Below are positions 34,935 to 46,347 of a DNA stretch of 64,000 nt, one piece after another. Source of the DNA: Chamaelirium japonicum (taxonomy: Eukaryota > Streptophyta > Magnoliopsida > Liliales > Melanthiaceae); the NCBI GenBank assembly GCA_947650365.1, contig CANTAL010000021.1, forward strand, positions 930,001 through 994,000. The letters run 5' to 3'. Every line of letters starts with the position of its first letter. The first letter of the stretch is position 1. The position numbers and the translations under genes were made by a program. The notes below the pieces were generated by a model. It saw nothing but the letters and a program-made list of their open reading frames with translations, had not been told where the DNA came from and did not search any database.

Positions 34935-35224
34935 TCTCCTATCTCACAACACATTAATTAGTAAATTTAATTATTAAATTATTTAAATTATCTAATAATT
35001 AAATAAATAATTAATTTAATTAATAAAATTATAGTAACATTACTATGATAATCATAATAACGTTGAGATGATACTATTGAGAAGTGAAGTTTTGGAATTT
35101 AGATTCCTTCTTACTTTACACCTATGACTATGGTAATAATCAATTATATATAATTAAATATTTATAAGGTAATCTTACTAGTTAAGAGAATTGATTTAAT
35201 AATTATTTAAATAAATAATTAATA
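34935..35224. repeat. Short A/T segments around module A
   Basis: A/T with a right palindrome terminus (34995-35075), module A, then a linker with 'AATCAATTATATATAATTAA' (35136). All are shared with 59960-60240. Confidence 0.65.
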
Positions 35225-35249
35225 CGACCCCTATAGGGTGGGGCACGTT

Positions 35250-35440
35250 TGATCGGATAGTTGTCCACCGTCGGATCTCTTCCATGGATTAGGGTTTCCC
35301 ATAGATTGCTTAGGCCCTAAGTAAGCTTACCATATAAATAATATACGACCCTTTTTGGGTGAGGCACGTTTGACAACTCTCTCTTTCTTTCATCTTACAA
35401 CGAATTATCAGCACAAACATGTCGAGCCCAACCGACCACT
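35250..35440 (+). repeat. L/P core, plus sense, nested in a second L fragment
   Basis: Preceded by a partial L (ACGACCCCTATAGGGTGGGG at 35224) that ends in GTTTGATCGG, where the new L start begins. This L-into-L junction also occurs at 60240-60270. Confidence 0.7.
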
Positions 35441-35479
35441 CATAAGAAAACGGAGAGAAAAACGAAGACAGAAGAGAGA

Positions 35480-35945
35480 AAAGAAGATATAGTTAAAAAA
35501 TCAATAATTTTAATAAATTTATTATGTAATTAATTAATTAAACTTTTTTTTAATAAATTATGAAATATTAATTGAAATAAATAAAAAAATATATTATTTA
35601 ATTAAGTAATAAAATAAAATAATAATTTAATAACTATTTACTTATTATTTAAATAATAAATTAATTTTTTGAATATATAAAGAATACAATATTTTTTCAA
35701 ATAACTTAAATTTTTTTAAATAATCTAATTAATATTTATTTATTTTAATATTTAAATATTAAATAAATAATTTAAATAATTTAAATATTTAGTTATAAAG
35801 ATAATTAAATATTTATTTAATTAGTTAACTATTTAATTTATTAAATTAATTAAATAATACGAAGTAAAGAAGGAAGATGAGGCACACCCGAATTTTTTGC
35901 TTAAAAAATAATTTATATTTTTCTTTAAAAAATTTAAAATATTAC
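35480..35945 (+). repeat. A/T module T, 5'-truncated
   Basis: Joined directly to a leader (GAAGATATAGTTAAAAAA at about 35482); ends at GAAGTAAAGAAGGAAGA (35861-35877). Duplicate of 60500-60900. Confidence 0.7.
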
Positions 35946-36615
35946 AACTGTTATGAGATCGTTCGATCGGATGGCTGTCCACCGTCGGATCTCTCCCATG
36001 AAGAGAAAAGAAGTCTTGATCCAGTCCATTCACTATGGGTATAAGTATAAAGTAAGAAAGAATCTAAATTCCAAAACTCAACTTCTCAATATTTATATGA
36101 CCCCTTTAGGGTGGGGCACGTTTGACGGCTCTCTTTTTCTCCATCACACAATACGTTATCAGTATGAACATATCGAGCCCAGCCGACCAGTCATAAGAAA
36201 ACAGAGAAAGAAAGGAAGACAGAAGAGAGAAGAGAATGCAGAGATAAATGAAGAGAGAAGATAGAAGAAGTCATGCTCCAACCTATTAGCCACGGGTATA
36301 GGTGTGAAGTAAAAAGAAATCTAATTAGGGTAGGGCATATTTGATGGCTCTCTCTTTATCCCATCTCACAACACGTTATCAGCACGAATATGTCGAGCCC
36401 AACCGACTAGTCATAAGAAAACAGAGAGAGAAACGAAGACAAAAGAGAAAGAAGAAGAGAGAAGAAAACAGAGAGATAAATGAATAGGAAAGAGAGAAGA
36501 AGTCTTGCTCTAGTCTATTCGCCATAGGTATAGGTGTGTAGTAAGAAAGAATCTAAATTCTAAAACTCCACTTCTCAATAATATAATTAAATCTCTCTGT
36601 TCCCTTTTCTCGTTT

Positions 36616-36776
36616 CCCATGGATTAAGGTTTACCATAGATTGTTTAGGCCCTAAGTAAGCTTACCCTATAAATAAAATACGACCCCATTAGGGTAGGGC
36701 ACGTTTGACAGCTCTTTCTTTCTCCCATCTCATAAAACGTTATCAGCACGAACATATCTAGCCCAACCGACCAGTC
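36616..36776 (+). repeat. L/P core, plus sense
   Basis: TATAAATAAAATA variant, shared with 61919-61931; P intact (CGTTATCAGCACGA). Confidence 0.7.
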
Positions 36777-37339
36777 ATAAGAAAGCAGAACGAGAAACAA
36801 AGACAGAAGAGAGAGAACAGAACTGAGAATTAATTATTTAAATAGTCTATTCTCACCCGGGTATAGGTGTGTAGTAAGAAGGAATCTAAATTCCAAAACT
36901 CCACAAATGAAAGAGAAGAAAAGAGAAGAGAACAAAGAGATAAATGAAGAAAGAAGAGAGGAAAAGTCCTACTCCAGTCCATTGGCCACGGGTATAGGTA
37001 TGATGTAAGAAATAATCTAAATTCCAAAACTCCATATTTTAATATTTATACAACCCCTTTAGGGTGGGGCATGTTTGATAGCTCTCCCTTTCTCCCATCT
37101 CACAATAATTTATCAGTACGAACATGTCGAGCCCAGCCGACCAGTTATAAAAAAATGGGGAGAGAAACGAAGACAAAAAAGAGATAAGACAACTGAGAGA
37201 TAAACAATAAGAGAAGAGAGAAGAAGTTCTGCTCCAGTCTATTGGCCATGGGTATAGGTGTGAAGTAAGAAGGAATCTAAATTCCAAAACTCTACTTTTT
37301 AATAAGATAATTAAATCTCTTCGTTCTCTTATTTCTTCT

Positions 37340-37498
37340 CCCATGGATTAGGGTTTTCCATAGATTGCTTAGGCCCTAAGTAAGCTTCCCTATAAATAAT
37401 ATACGACCCCTTTTGATGAGGCATGTTTGACGACTCTCTTTTTCACCCATCTTATAACACGTTATCAGCATGAATATATCGAGCCCAGCCGACCAATC
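37340..37498 (+). repeat. L/P core, plus sense
   Basis: The hairpin region downstream of TATA is shortened to ACCCCTTTTGATGAGG; P variant CGTTATCAGCATGA. Confidence 0.7.
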
Positions 37499-37854
37499 AT
37501 AAGAAAACGAAGAGAGAAACGAAGACAGAAGAGAGAGATGAAGAAAGAAGAGAACATAGATATAAACAAAGATAGAAGAGAGAAGAAGTTTTGCTCTAGT
37601 CCATTGCCATCCAATCGAACGATCTCATAATAGTTGTATTGTTTTAAACTTTTTTAAAGAAAAATATAAATTATTTTTATTATAAAAAATTCATTGGCAA
37701 TCTATTGCGAGAAGAAGAGAGAAGAGAATGGTGAGATAAACGAAGAGAGAAGAAAGAAGAAGTCCTCCTCCAGTCCATTCGCCACGGGTATATGTGTGAA
37801 GTAAGAAGGAATCTAAATTTCAAAACTCTACTTCTCAATAGTATCATCCCAAAG

Positions 37855-38721
37855 TTATTATAATTATCATAGTAAAGTTACTATAATTTTTTTAATTAAA
37901 ATAATTATTTATTTACTTATTAAATAATTTAAATAATATAATAATTTAAATAATTTAATAATTAAGTTTCTAGTAAAATAATTAATTTATTTAATTATCT
38001 AGTTATTTAATTAAATTTATTTATTTATTTATTTATTATTATTATATTATTAAATAAAGATTTAATTATATAATTAATTTTTTAATTTATTTTATAATTT
38101 ATTTCTATAATTATTATTTTATTTTTAAATAATTAAATTATTAGTCAATAATTTAAATATATTAAAACTTTTTTAGTTAAGAAATATATTAAAACGATAA
38201 TTTACTTAAAGGAATAAATAATTTAATTATTAAATTATTTTATAGTTAAATAAATAATATTTTCAATTAATTATTATTTAATTAAATATTCAAAAAATTA
38301 TTTTATTAAATTGTAAAATATTAATTAAAGTAAAAAAAATTAATTATTTAATTAAGTAATAAAATAAAATAATAATTTAATAATTATTAACTTATTATTT
38401 AAATAATTAGTTAATTATATGAATATATAAATAATAAATTTTTTTTTTCATAACTTAATTTTTTTAAATAATCAAATAAATATTTATTTATTTTAATATT
38501 TAAATAATAAATAAATTTTTTAAATAATATAATTATTTAATTTTATAGATAATTAAATATTTATTTAATTGTTTAATTATTTAACTATGTAATTTATTAA
38601 ACCAATTAAATTAATTAAATAAAAGGAAGTAAAGAAGGAAGATGAGGCATACCCGAATTTTTTGCTTTAGCAATAATTTATATTTTTCTTTAAAAAAATT
38701 TAAAAAAGTACAATTGTTATG
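37855..38721 (+). repeat. A/T module T
   Basis: Has both its left terminus (AGTATCATCCCAAAGTTATT) and the purine stretch GGAAGTAAAGAAGGAAGA (38625-38642), making it one of the most complete copies. Confidence 0.75.
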
Positions 38722-38860
38722 AGATCGTTCGATCGGATGGCTATCCATCATCGGATCTCTCCCATGGATTAGGGTTTCCAATAGATTGCTTAGGCCCTAA
38801 GTAACGTTAACCTATGAATAATATACGACCCCTTTGGGGTGGGGTACGTTTGACGGCTCT
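38722..38860 (+). repeat. L core truncated before P
   Basis: Begins GATCGTTCGATCGG after the A/T module and stops at GACGGCTCT, joining directly to the end of module A (ACTCCACTTCTCAATA). The TATA has changed to CCTATGAATA. Confidence 0.65.
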
Positions 38861-38911
38861 ACTCCACTTCTCAATAATATAATTAAATCTCTCTATTCTC
38901 TTTCCTATTCT

Positions 38912-39015
38912 CCCATGGATTAGGGTTTCCCATAGGGGCACGTTTGATGGCTCTCTCTTTCTCCCATCTCACAATAAGTTATCAGTACAAATATATCGAG
39001 CCCAGCCGACCAGTC
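38912..39015 (+). repeat. L/P core lacking the TATA segment
   Basis: GGTTTCCCATAG is fused to GGGGCACGTTTGATGG, so about 60 bp containing the TATA box and hairpin is missing. P is kept (AGTTATCAGTACAA). Confidence 0.7.
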
Positions 39016-39196
39016 GCAAGAAAATGGAAAGAGAAATAAAGACAGAAATAGAGTTTTAGAATTTAAATTCTTTCTTACTTTATATTTATACCCATGGTCA
39101 ATGGACTAGAGCAGGGCTTCTTTTTTCTTATCTCTTCGTTTATCTCTCTGTTCTCTTCCCATTTTTCTATCTTCGTTTCTCTTTCAGTTTTCTTAC

Positions 39197-39356
39197 GACT
39201 AGTCGGCTAGGCTCGACATGTTCATCCTGATAACGTATTGTGAGATGGGAGAAAGGGAGAGCCATCAAATGTGCCCTACCCTAAAGGGGTCGTATATTAT
39301 TTATAGGGTAAGCTTACTTAGGGCCTAAGACATCTATGGGAAACCCTAATCAATAG
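39197..39356 (-). repeat. L/P core, minus sense
   Basis: Complete; P is decayed (TTCATCCTGATAACG). Confidence 0.65.
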
Positions 39357-39639
39357 AAGAAGAGATAAGAGAATAAAGAGATTTAATTATATTATTGAGA
39401 AGTGGAGTTTGAAATTTCCTTCTTACTTCACACCTATACCCGTGGCTAATGGACTGGAGCATAAATTTTTCTCTCTTCTCTATTTATTTATCTCTCCGTT
39501 TTCTTCTTTCTCTTATGTCTTTGTTTCTCTCTCCGTTTTCTTGTGACTGGTCGGCTGGGCTCGATATGTTCGTGCTGATAACGTGTTGTGTTATAGGAGA
39601 AAGAGAGAGCCGTCAAACATGCCTTAAAACTCCACTTCT

Positions 39640-39984
39640 CAATAGTATCATCTCAATGTTATTATGATTATCAAAGTAATATTACTATAATTTTTTTATT
39701 TAAATTAATTAATAATTTAATTATTAAATTATTTAAATAATTTAATAATTAATTTTTAGTAAAATAATTAATTAATTAAATTATTTAATTATCTAGTTAT
39801 TTAATTAAATTTATTATTTTATTTATTTATTATTATTAATATATTTAATAATTAAATTTGATAACTATTTAATTATTTAAATTATTAAATAAATAAATAA
39901 TGATTTAAAATATTTAAATAATTTTAAAAAATATTTAATTAATATTTAAAAAATATTTAATTATAAAACATTATAACTATTATG
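39640..39984 (+). repeat. A/T module T, internally deleted
   Basis: Left terminus present (39640); the right side lacks the purine stretch and runs into AAAACATTATAACTATTATG before L. Confidence 0.65.
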
Positions 39985-40184
39985 AGATCGTTCAATCGGA
40001 TAGCTGTCTACCATCGGATCTCTCCCATGGAATAGTGTTTCCCTTAGTTTGTTTAGGCACTAAGTAAGCTTACCCTTTAAATAACATACGACTCCTTTAG
40101 GGTTGGGCATGTTTGACGGCTCCCTATTTTTTCTATTTCACAACACGTTATTAGCACGAACATATCAAGCCCAGCCGACCAGTC
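39985..40184 (+). repeat. L/P core, plus sense, with L start
   Basis: Starts GATCGTTCAATCGG after ACTATTATGA. Both telobox (GGAATAGTGTTTCCC) and TATA (CCTTTAAATAA) are mutated; P variant CGTTATTAGCACGA. Confidence 0.65.
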
Positions 40185-40359
40185 GTAAGAAAACGGAGAA
40201 AGAAACGAAGGCAAAAGAGAGAGAAGAAGAGATAAGAGAACGGAGAGATAAACGAAGAGAGAAGAGAGAAGAAGTCCTGCTCTAGTCCATTGGTTATGGG
40301 TATAGGTGTGAATTAAAATAACTAATTAATTATTTAATAACTAATTAGGGCTGACCAGT

Positions 40360-40555
40360 CGTTCGATAGGATGGCTGTCCACCGTCGGATCTCTCCCATA
40401 GATTAGGATTTCTAATAGATTGCTTAGACCCTAAGTAAGCTTTCCTTATAAATAATATATGACCCCTTTAGGGAGGGGTACGTTTGACGGCTCTTTCTTT
40501 CTCCCATCTCACAACACGTTATCAGCACGAACATATCAAGCCCAACCGACCAGTC
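40360..40555 (+). repeat. L/P core, plus sense, intact P
   Basis: Junction at 40351-40360: GGGCTGACCAGTC runs into GTTCGATAGG, joining a P/leader scrap to an L start. The L end is a perfect CTCACAACA, and P at 40517-40530 is perfect. Confidence 0.7.
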
Positions 40556-41400
40556 ACAAGAAAACGGAGAGAGAAACGAAGACAGAAAATAGAAAAGAAG
40601 AGAGAAAAGAACAAAGAGATAAATGAAGAGAGAAGAAGTCCTGCTCCAGTCTATTGGCAATGGGTATAGGTGTGAAGTAAAAAGGAATCTAAATTCCAAA
40701 ACTCTACTTCTCAATATTATTAGTACCCCTTTAGGGTGAGGCACGTTTGATGGTTCTTTATTTCTCCCATCTCACAACACGTTATCATCATGAACATGTC
40801 GAGCCCAGCCGATTAGTCATAAGAAAATAGAGAGAGAAACAAAGACAAAAGAGAAAGAAGAAGAGAAAAGAGAACGGAAAGATAAACGAAGTGAGAAAAG
40901 GAAAGAAGTCCTATTCCTGTCCATTGGCCATGGGTTTAGGTGTGAAGTAAGAAGGAATCTAAATTCCAAAACTCCACTGCTTAATATTTATACGATCCCT
41001 TTAGGGCGGGGCATATTTGATGGCTCTTTCTTTCTTTCATCTTAAAATATATTATCAGTATGAATATGTCGAGCCTAGCCAATCAATCATAATAAAATAG
41101 AGAGAGAAACGAAGACAGATGAGAGAGAAGAGAATTGAAAGATAAACGAAGAGATATAAGAGAAGAAGTCCTGCTCTACTTCATTGGCCACAGGTATAGG
41201 TATGATGTATGAAAGAATCTAAATTCCAAAACTCTACAGAAGAGAGAGAAGAAGAGAGAAGAGAACGGAGAGATAAATAAAGAGAGAAGAGAGAAGAAGT
41301 CATGCACTAGTCAATTGGCCACAGGTATAGGTGTGAAGTAAGACGGAATCTAAATTCCAAAACTCCACTTCTGTCTTCGTTTCTCTCTCTATTTTCTTAC

Positions 41401-41636
41401 GACTGGTCGGCTGGGCTTTACATGTTCATACTGATAACATGTTATGAGATGGAAGAAAGAGAGAGCCATCAAACGAGCCCCACCCTAAAGGGGTCATATA
41501 TTATTTATAGGATAAATTATCAGATAGAAGAAAGAGAGAGCCGTGAATTATGCCCCAACCTAAAGGGGTCGTATATTATTTATAGGGTAAGCTTACTTAG
41601 GACCTAAGCAATCTATAGGAAACCCTAATATATAAG
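41401..41636 (-). repeat. Two partial minus-sense L cores in tandem
   Basis: 41401-41514 stops inside the TATA segment (TTATAGGATAAATTATCAG); a second copy without P follows at 41519-41636, so the L interior is duplicated head to tail. Confidence 0.65.
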
Positions 41637-41835
41637 AGAAGAGAGAAGAGATTGGAGAGATTTAATTATATTATTGAGAAGTAGAGTTTTGGAATTTAGA
41701 TTCTTTCTTACTCACATCAATACCCATGGCCATTGGACTGGAGTAGGACTTCTTCTCTCTTCTCTCTTCGTTTACCTCTCTGTTCTCTTCTCTTCTTCTC
41801 ACTCTTTTGTCTTTGTTTCTCTCTCCATTTCTTAT

Positions 41836-41998
41836 GACTGGTTGGCTAGGCTCGATATGTTCGTGCTGATAACGTATTGTGAGATAGGAGAAAGAAAGAG
41901 TCGTCAAACTTTCCCCACCCTAAAGGGGTCGTTTATTATTTATAGGGTAAACTTACTTAGGGCCTAAGCAATCTATGGGAAACCCTAATCCACGGGAG
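41836..41998 (-). repeat. L/P core, minus sense
   Basis: Complete with good P (TCGTGCTGATAACG at 41862-41875). Confidence 0.7.
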
Positions 41999-42518
41999 AA
42001 GAGTGAAGAGAATGGAGACAGAAGAGAACGAATAGATTAAATTATATTATAGAGAAGTGGAGTTTTGGAATTTAGATTCCTTCTTACTTTGCATATATAC
42101 CCGTGGCCAATGGACTGGAGCAGGACTTCTCTCTTCTATGTTTATTTATCTCTCCATTATCTTCTCTCCTCTTCTGTGGAGTTTTGGAATTTAGATTCCT
42201 TCTTACTTCACACCTATACCCATGGCCAATGGACTAGAGCAAAACTTCTTCTCTTTTCGTTTATCTCTCCATTCTCTTCTTTCTTCTTCTCTCTTTTCTG
42301 TCTTCGTTTCTCTCTCAGTTTTCTTATGACTGGTCGGCTAGGCTCGATATGTTCGTGCTGATAACGTATTGTGAGATAAGAGATTACTTTTTTTTTATTT
42401 ATTTCAATTAATATTACTTTAAATATTATAAAGTATATAATTTCTTTAAATATTTAAATAATATCATCTCAATGTTATTATTTAAATATTTAATTATAAA
42501 ATATTACAACTGATATAA

Positions 42519-42616
42519 GATCATTCGATCAGATGGCTGTCCATCGTTGGATCTCTCCTATGGATTAGGGTTACCATAGATTGCTTAGGCTCTAAGTAAG
42601 CTTACCCTATAAATAT
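42519..42616 (+). repeat. L core truncated just after TATA
   Basis: GATCATTCGATCAGATGGC start, telobox GGATTAGGGTTACC; ends CCCTATAAATATTTAACTAT in an A/T linker. Confidence 0.6.
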
Positions 42617-42639
42617 TTAACTATATTTAATTAATTATT

Positions 42640-42886
42640 GCCACGGGTATAGTTGTAAAGTAAGAAGGAATCTAAATTCCAAAACTCTACTTCTCAACAG
42701 TATCATCTCAACGTTATTATGATTATCATAGTAATGTTACTATAATTTTTTTAATTTAATTAATCATTTAAAATGAAGAGAGTTTTGGAATTTACTATGA
42801 TAATCATAATAACGTTGAGATGTTACTATTAAGAAGTGGAGGATTGGAATTTAGATTCCTTCTTACTTCACACCTATACTCGTGGC
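42640..42886. repeat. Extended palindrome: module A around a MITE-like core
   Basis: Core arms 42693-42734 and 42792-42833 (42 nt, 3 mismatches by eye) with a 57-bp spacer. The symmetry continues outward through inverted module A copies to GCCACGGGTATAG / CTATACTCGTGGC. A single strand could fold into a hairpin with about 95-nt arms. Confidence 0.75.
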
Positions 42887-43689
42887 CAATGGACTAGAGC
42901 AGGACTTCTTCTCTTTTATCTTTTCATTTATTTCTCTGTTCTCTTCTCTCTTCCTTTCTCTCTTCTGTCTTTGTTTCTCTCTCCGTTTGCTTGTGACTGG
43001 TCAGGTGGGCTTGACATGTTCGTACTAATAACGTGTTGTAAGATGGGAGAAAGAGAGCTGTCAAAAGTGCCCCACCCTAAAGGGGTCGTATAAATATTGA
43101 GAAGTAAAGTTTTGGAATTTAGATTCCTTCTTACTTCACACCTATACATGTGGCCAATGGACTAAAGCAAGACTTCTTCTCTCTTCTCTTTTTGTTTATC
43201 TTTCCATTCTCTTCTCTCTTCTTCTCTCTCTTCTATCTTCATTTCTCTCTCTGCATTCTTGTGACTGGTCGGCTAGGATAGACATGTTCGTGCTGATAAC
43301 GTATTGTGAGATGGGAGAAATAAAGAGATATCAAATATGCCCCTCAATAAAGGGGTCATATAAATATTGAGAAGTAGAGTTTTGTAATTTAGATTACTTC
43401 TTACTTATATCTATACCCGTGGCCAATGGACGAGAGTAGGATTTCTTCTCTCTTCTCTCTTTATTTATTTCTCCGTTCTCTTCTCTTTTCTCATCTTTCT
43501 TCTGTTTTTGTTTCTCTTTCCATTTTCTTGTGACTGGTCGGCTGAGCTCGACATGTTCGTGCTGATAACGTGTTATGAGATAGGACAAAGAGATGGGAGA
43601 GATCCGATGGGTCGTATAAATAATATATGAACATGGAAAAGATTCGACAGGTCGTATAAATATTGAAAAGTAGATATGCGATAAGAAGT

Positions 43690-44060
43690 CCTGCTCCAGT
43701 CCATTGGCCACGGGTATAGGTGTGAAGTAAGAAGGAATCTAAATTCCCAAACTCCACAGAAGAGAAAGAAAAAAAGATAAGAGAACGGAGAGATAAATAA
43801 ACACAGAAAAGAAAAAAGAAGAGAGAAGAGAAAGGAGAGATAAACGAAAAGAGAAGAGAGAAGAAGTCCTACTTCAATCCATTGGCAATGGGTATAGGTG
43901 TAAAGTAAAAAGGATTTTAAATTCTAAAACTCCACAAAAGAGAGAGAAGAAGAGAGAAGAGAACAGAGAGATAAATAAAGAGAGAATAAAGAAGAAGTCC
44001 TGCTCCAATCAATTGGCCATGGGTATAGGTATGAAGTATGAAGGAATCTAAATTCTAAAA
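43690..44060 (+). repeat. Tandem leader/A units (about 130-150 bp)
   Basis: Three consecutive units, each GAAGAAGTCCT...CCAAAACTCCAC followed by AGAAGAGA. Similar two- or three-unit runs lie at 2380-2580, 4070-4300, 26600-26890, 41170-41370, 47580-47800, 51060-51340, 52140-52420, 56390-56630 and 63140-63400. Confidence 0.75.
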
Positions 44061-44077
44061 CTCCACTTCTGTCTTCG

Positions 44078-44081
44078 TTTC
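44078..44081 (+). repeat. Probable target-site duplication, left of solo LTR 2
   Basis: TTTC, matching 46348-46351. Only 4 bp can be matched; a fifth base may have been lost or mutated (CGTTTC on the left, ATTTC on the right if the terminal A is shared). Confidence 0.6.
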
Positions 44082-44577
44082 TGTAACGCCCCGATATTTA
44101 ACAGATTAATTCAACCCGTATAATACTGGGGTGTTAATAATAAAAACTTGATATAGATAAATTCCATCAAATTTGGAAATTACTGAGTCACTTCATTTAA
44201 AACATAATTGTTTGATACATTTCTTGAAAACAAAAGCCTAAGGCTTAAATTTTTTTCTTCATCATCGATACTTTATATTTCGGCTCCATCATCATCATAG
44301 AAAGGTGTGTAGAGTAGGTCTTCAACTCCATCTAGGTCATTCCCCGATCGCTCCTCATCTTCAGCTAGTCCAGCCAGATTGGTCTCTGAAGGGTGCATAA
44401 CATCTGTAGGGGGGTGAGTTCTATCCACTGACTCACCAATGACTTAGTTTTATTAATGCTAAATAATATGTATTGAAAGCAGTAAACATGACTACGAAAA
44501 GTAAATAATTAAAACATTAATCACCCGATTCCCTTTTTGGCTCTTCCGGCCAGGGTAGGAATCTCAATCCTTACCCG

Positions 44578-44772
44578 GGTACTTTTAGTCCGCAACAAGG
44601 CTAGCCCCACACCTAGGTACTTTTAGTCTTCAGACTAGGCTAGCCCCACACCTAGGTACTTTTTGGCCTTCCGCCAAGGCAAGACCCATACCAAGGTACT
44701 TTTTGACCTCAGCCAGGGCTAGCCCCACACCCAGGTACTTTTTGGCCTCAGCTAGGGCTAGCCCCACACCCA
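44578..44772. repeat. Tandem repeat of about 39 bp, five units, inside solo LTR 2
   Basis: Units start at GGTACTTTT: 44578, 44616, 44655, 44695 and 44734 (periods 38, 39, 40, 39). Each contains a GGCTAGCCCCACACC phrase; unit 3 is more diverged ('GGCAAGACCCATACC'). Confidence 0.85.
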
Positions 44773-45315
44773 AATAAGTGATTACGTATTTTAAAATTTA
44801 TCATTCCATATCAAATTACTGACATTCTATAGCATATAATTAGCATGATTAAACTGAGTTTAAATCCCCTACCTGAACCGTTGCAAACTCTTACTCCTGA
44901 TAAGGAAGCTTTAGTACGGTCAAAACCTGAAAATATATTACTAATAATTGGTTAGTTTTTATCCTAAATTTTTAGTCAATTCCAAAATATGTTACTAATA
45001 TGTTACTCTTCTTTAGGGGCATTTTAGTCAATTCCAAAATATTCTAAATTTATATTTATTTTGTAGAGCTTTTTATTAGGAACCCGTGGCCGCAGACAGA
45101 ACTCAATTCGGAGTTCGTTTGCTCCCGATATGGCCAAAATAGTTTGTTTTCACAGATTTTTATTGGGTGGTCTGCCTTAGTAAAAAGGTCTGGTTGTGTT
45201 TAAGAAAAATGCTTTGGTTATTAAAAACAGGTGGTTTTATCATAATTTCTTTTTGGGCTTAAAAAACTTAATGGGCTTCGGCCTATGGGCTTCGGTTCAT
45301 GGGCTTCGGCCCATT

Positions 45316-45365
45316 ACTGCTAATGGGCTTTTAGCCCATTACTGCTAATGGGCTTTTAGCCCATT
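45316..45365. repeat. Perfect 25-bp tandem duplication inside solo LTR 2
   Basis: 45316-45340 and 45341-45365 are identical. Each unit contains the palindrome AATGGGCTTTTAGCCCATT. The run is preceded by three related 'GGGCTTCGG' phrases at 45272-45310. Confidence 0.85.
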
Positions 45366-45424
45366 AATTTTTTTAATTAATAATATAAAATAAAAAAACT
45401 AACCGATTTTTTTTTTGCCTCGAC

Positions 45425-45795
45425 CGGTGGCGGTGGGTGGCGGCAGGCGGCGTGACCGGCGGCGACCGGCGACGGGTGGCCAGCGGCGGTGACGGGCGGC
45501 GGCCGGCGGCGGTGACCGGCGGCGGCGGGCGGCGACTGGCGGCGGCGACCGACGACGGGTGGCCGACGGCGGCGGCGGCCGGCGGCGGTGGCCGGCGGTG
45601 GGGGTTGCCGGTGGCGTTGGCCGGCGATGGTGGGTGGCGACCGGCGGTGGCCGACGGCGGGGGTTGCCGGTGGCGTCGGCCGGCGGCGGCGGGTGGCGAC
45701 CGGCGGTGGCCGGCGGCGGCAGGCGGCGGCGGAGACCGACGGCGGCGGGCGACGGTCGGCGGTGGAGGGTGGTCGGCGGCGGGTGGTGGGGCCCG
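45425..45795. repeat. GC-rich CGG/CCG-like low-complexity tract in solo LTR 2
   Basis: Imperfect GGC/CGG triplets with longer internal repeats: the 'GGGGTTGCCGGTGGCGT' phrase recurs at about 45600 and 45659. It stays open in several frames on both strands because stop codons are rare in this composition; no protein is inferred. Confidence 0.8.
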
Positions 45796-45839
45796 CTTGG
45801 TCGTGAGGACTTGTGTGCAGATATCTGTGGGAGGGGGGG

Positions 45840-45847
45840 TTTATATA
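45840..45847 (-). promoter_or_regulatory. TATA box of solo LTR 2 (minus strand)
   Basis: On the minus strand this reads CCTATATAAACCCC, a canonical plant TATA context. Transcription would start near 45810 and run through the GC-rich tract toward 44082. Confidence 0.6.
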
Positions 45848-46120
45848 GGCCATCCGGGAATACGAAGAGTCCCGGGGGCTTTATTGCAAATCGGTCATTT
45901 CATATTCTGGCCGTTCGATTTGGAAACGAACGGTCACAGATGTCGATTGATATTCCCTGCCTTGTTTCGTATTCTGGCCGTTCGATTGGAAACGAACTGT
46001 CAGATGACGCTTGGTATTCCGTTTATATAATAACAATTATCTTTATTATATTTGAACAGAAAAGTCTTAAGGGATTTTTGGTTAGCGGAAATTGTTTTAA
46101 GAATTTATAAAAAGGTCTTG

Positions 46121-46131
46121 GGTTCGAATCC
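46121..46131 (+). other. tRNA B-box-like motif in solo LTR 2
   Basis: GGTTCGAATCC fits the internal pol III B box (GGTTCGANNCC). A weak A-box-like TGGTTAGCGG lies about 40 bp upstream. No cloverleaf can be folded, and the T-stem is poorly paired. It could be a tRNA or SINE relic inside the LTR, or chance. Confidence 0.35.
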
Positions 46132-46347
46132 TTTTATTGGCTATTTATGTTTACACATATATATATAATCTTTTTCTTTTAAATTTTTAATGCTTTAAAT
46201 AAGGTCAAAACGAAAAAGTTTATATATGGTTTTTAATCGTTTCGACGAGACGAACGCAATGGCGTAGTCCGTTTTTTATTTTAAATTTTTGTATAAAAAT
46301 TTTCCTATAGTGACCTTTAATATATTAATTTATTTTGGGTTGTTACA

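Larger units (their letters stand above)
34295..36780. repeat. Large segmental duplication, copy a (part 2)
   Basis: Collinearity with the right-hand copy resumes here at a smaller offset: 34302/59240, 34950/59965, 35250/60268, 36030/61280 and 36560/61820. The shared phrase 'TATCTCTTAATATTTGAACT' marks the left edge. Near 36000 this copy lacks about 235 bp (most of an L core, P and part of the leader) that the other copy keeps at about 61018-61245. Confidence 0.8.
36781..44081. repeat. Rearranged family R mosaic
   Basis: Plus-sense L cores predominate at 37340, 38722, 39985 and 40360; minus-sense cores lie at 39197, 41401, 41519 and 41836. A/T modules occupy 37855-38624 and 39640-39984. A degraded minus-orientation copy of the special A/T segment (compare 62530-62700) lies at 42363-42510. 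Tandem leader/A units at 43690-44060 end at solo LTR 2. Confidence 0.7.
44082..46347 (-). mobile_element. Solo LTR 2, TGTAACGCCCC type (probably Ty3/gypsy chromovirus, Tekay/Del-like)
   Basis: A 2266-bp insertion with a perfect 6-bp terminal inverted repeat, TGTAAC at 44082 and GTTACA ending at 46347. It is flanked on both sides by TTTC (44078-44081 and 46348-46351), and removing it restores the family R phrase GTTTCT-CTCT. A terminus reading GGGGCGTTACA is typical of the 3' end of Tekay/Del LTRs just before a tRNA-Met primer site, and a good TATA box lies on the minus strand, so the sense strand is taken as -. It contains about five 39-bp repeats, a 25-bp perfect tandem duplication and a GC-rich CGG-like tract. 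It has no coding region and no partner LTR, so it is a solo LTR. The lineage is from memory. Confidence 0.8.

Noticed and set aside
45377..46110. Overlapping Gly/Arg- or Pro/Arg-rich open frames of up to 197 codons on both strands in solo LTR 2
   Set aside because: Produced by the CGG-like tract in several frames at once; no start context or domain.
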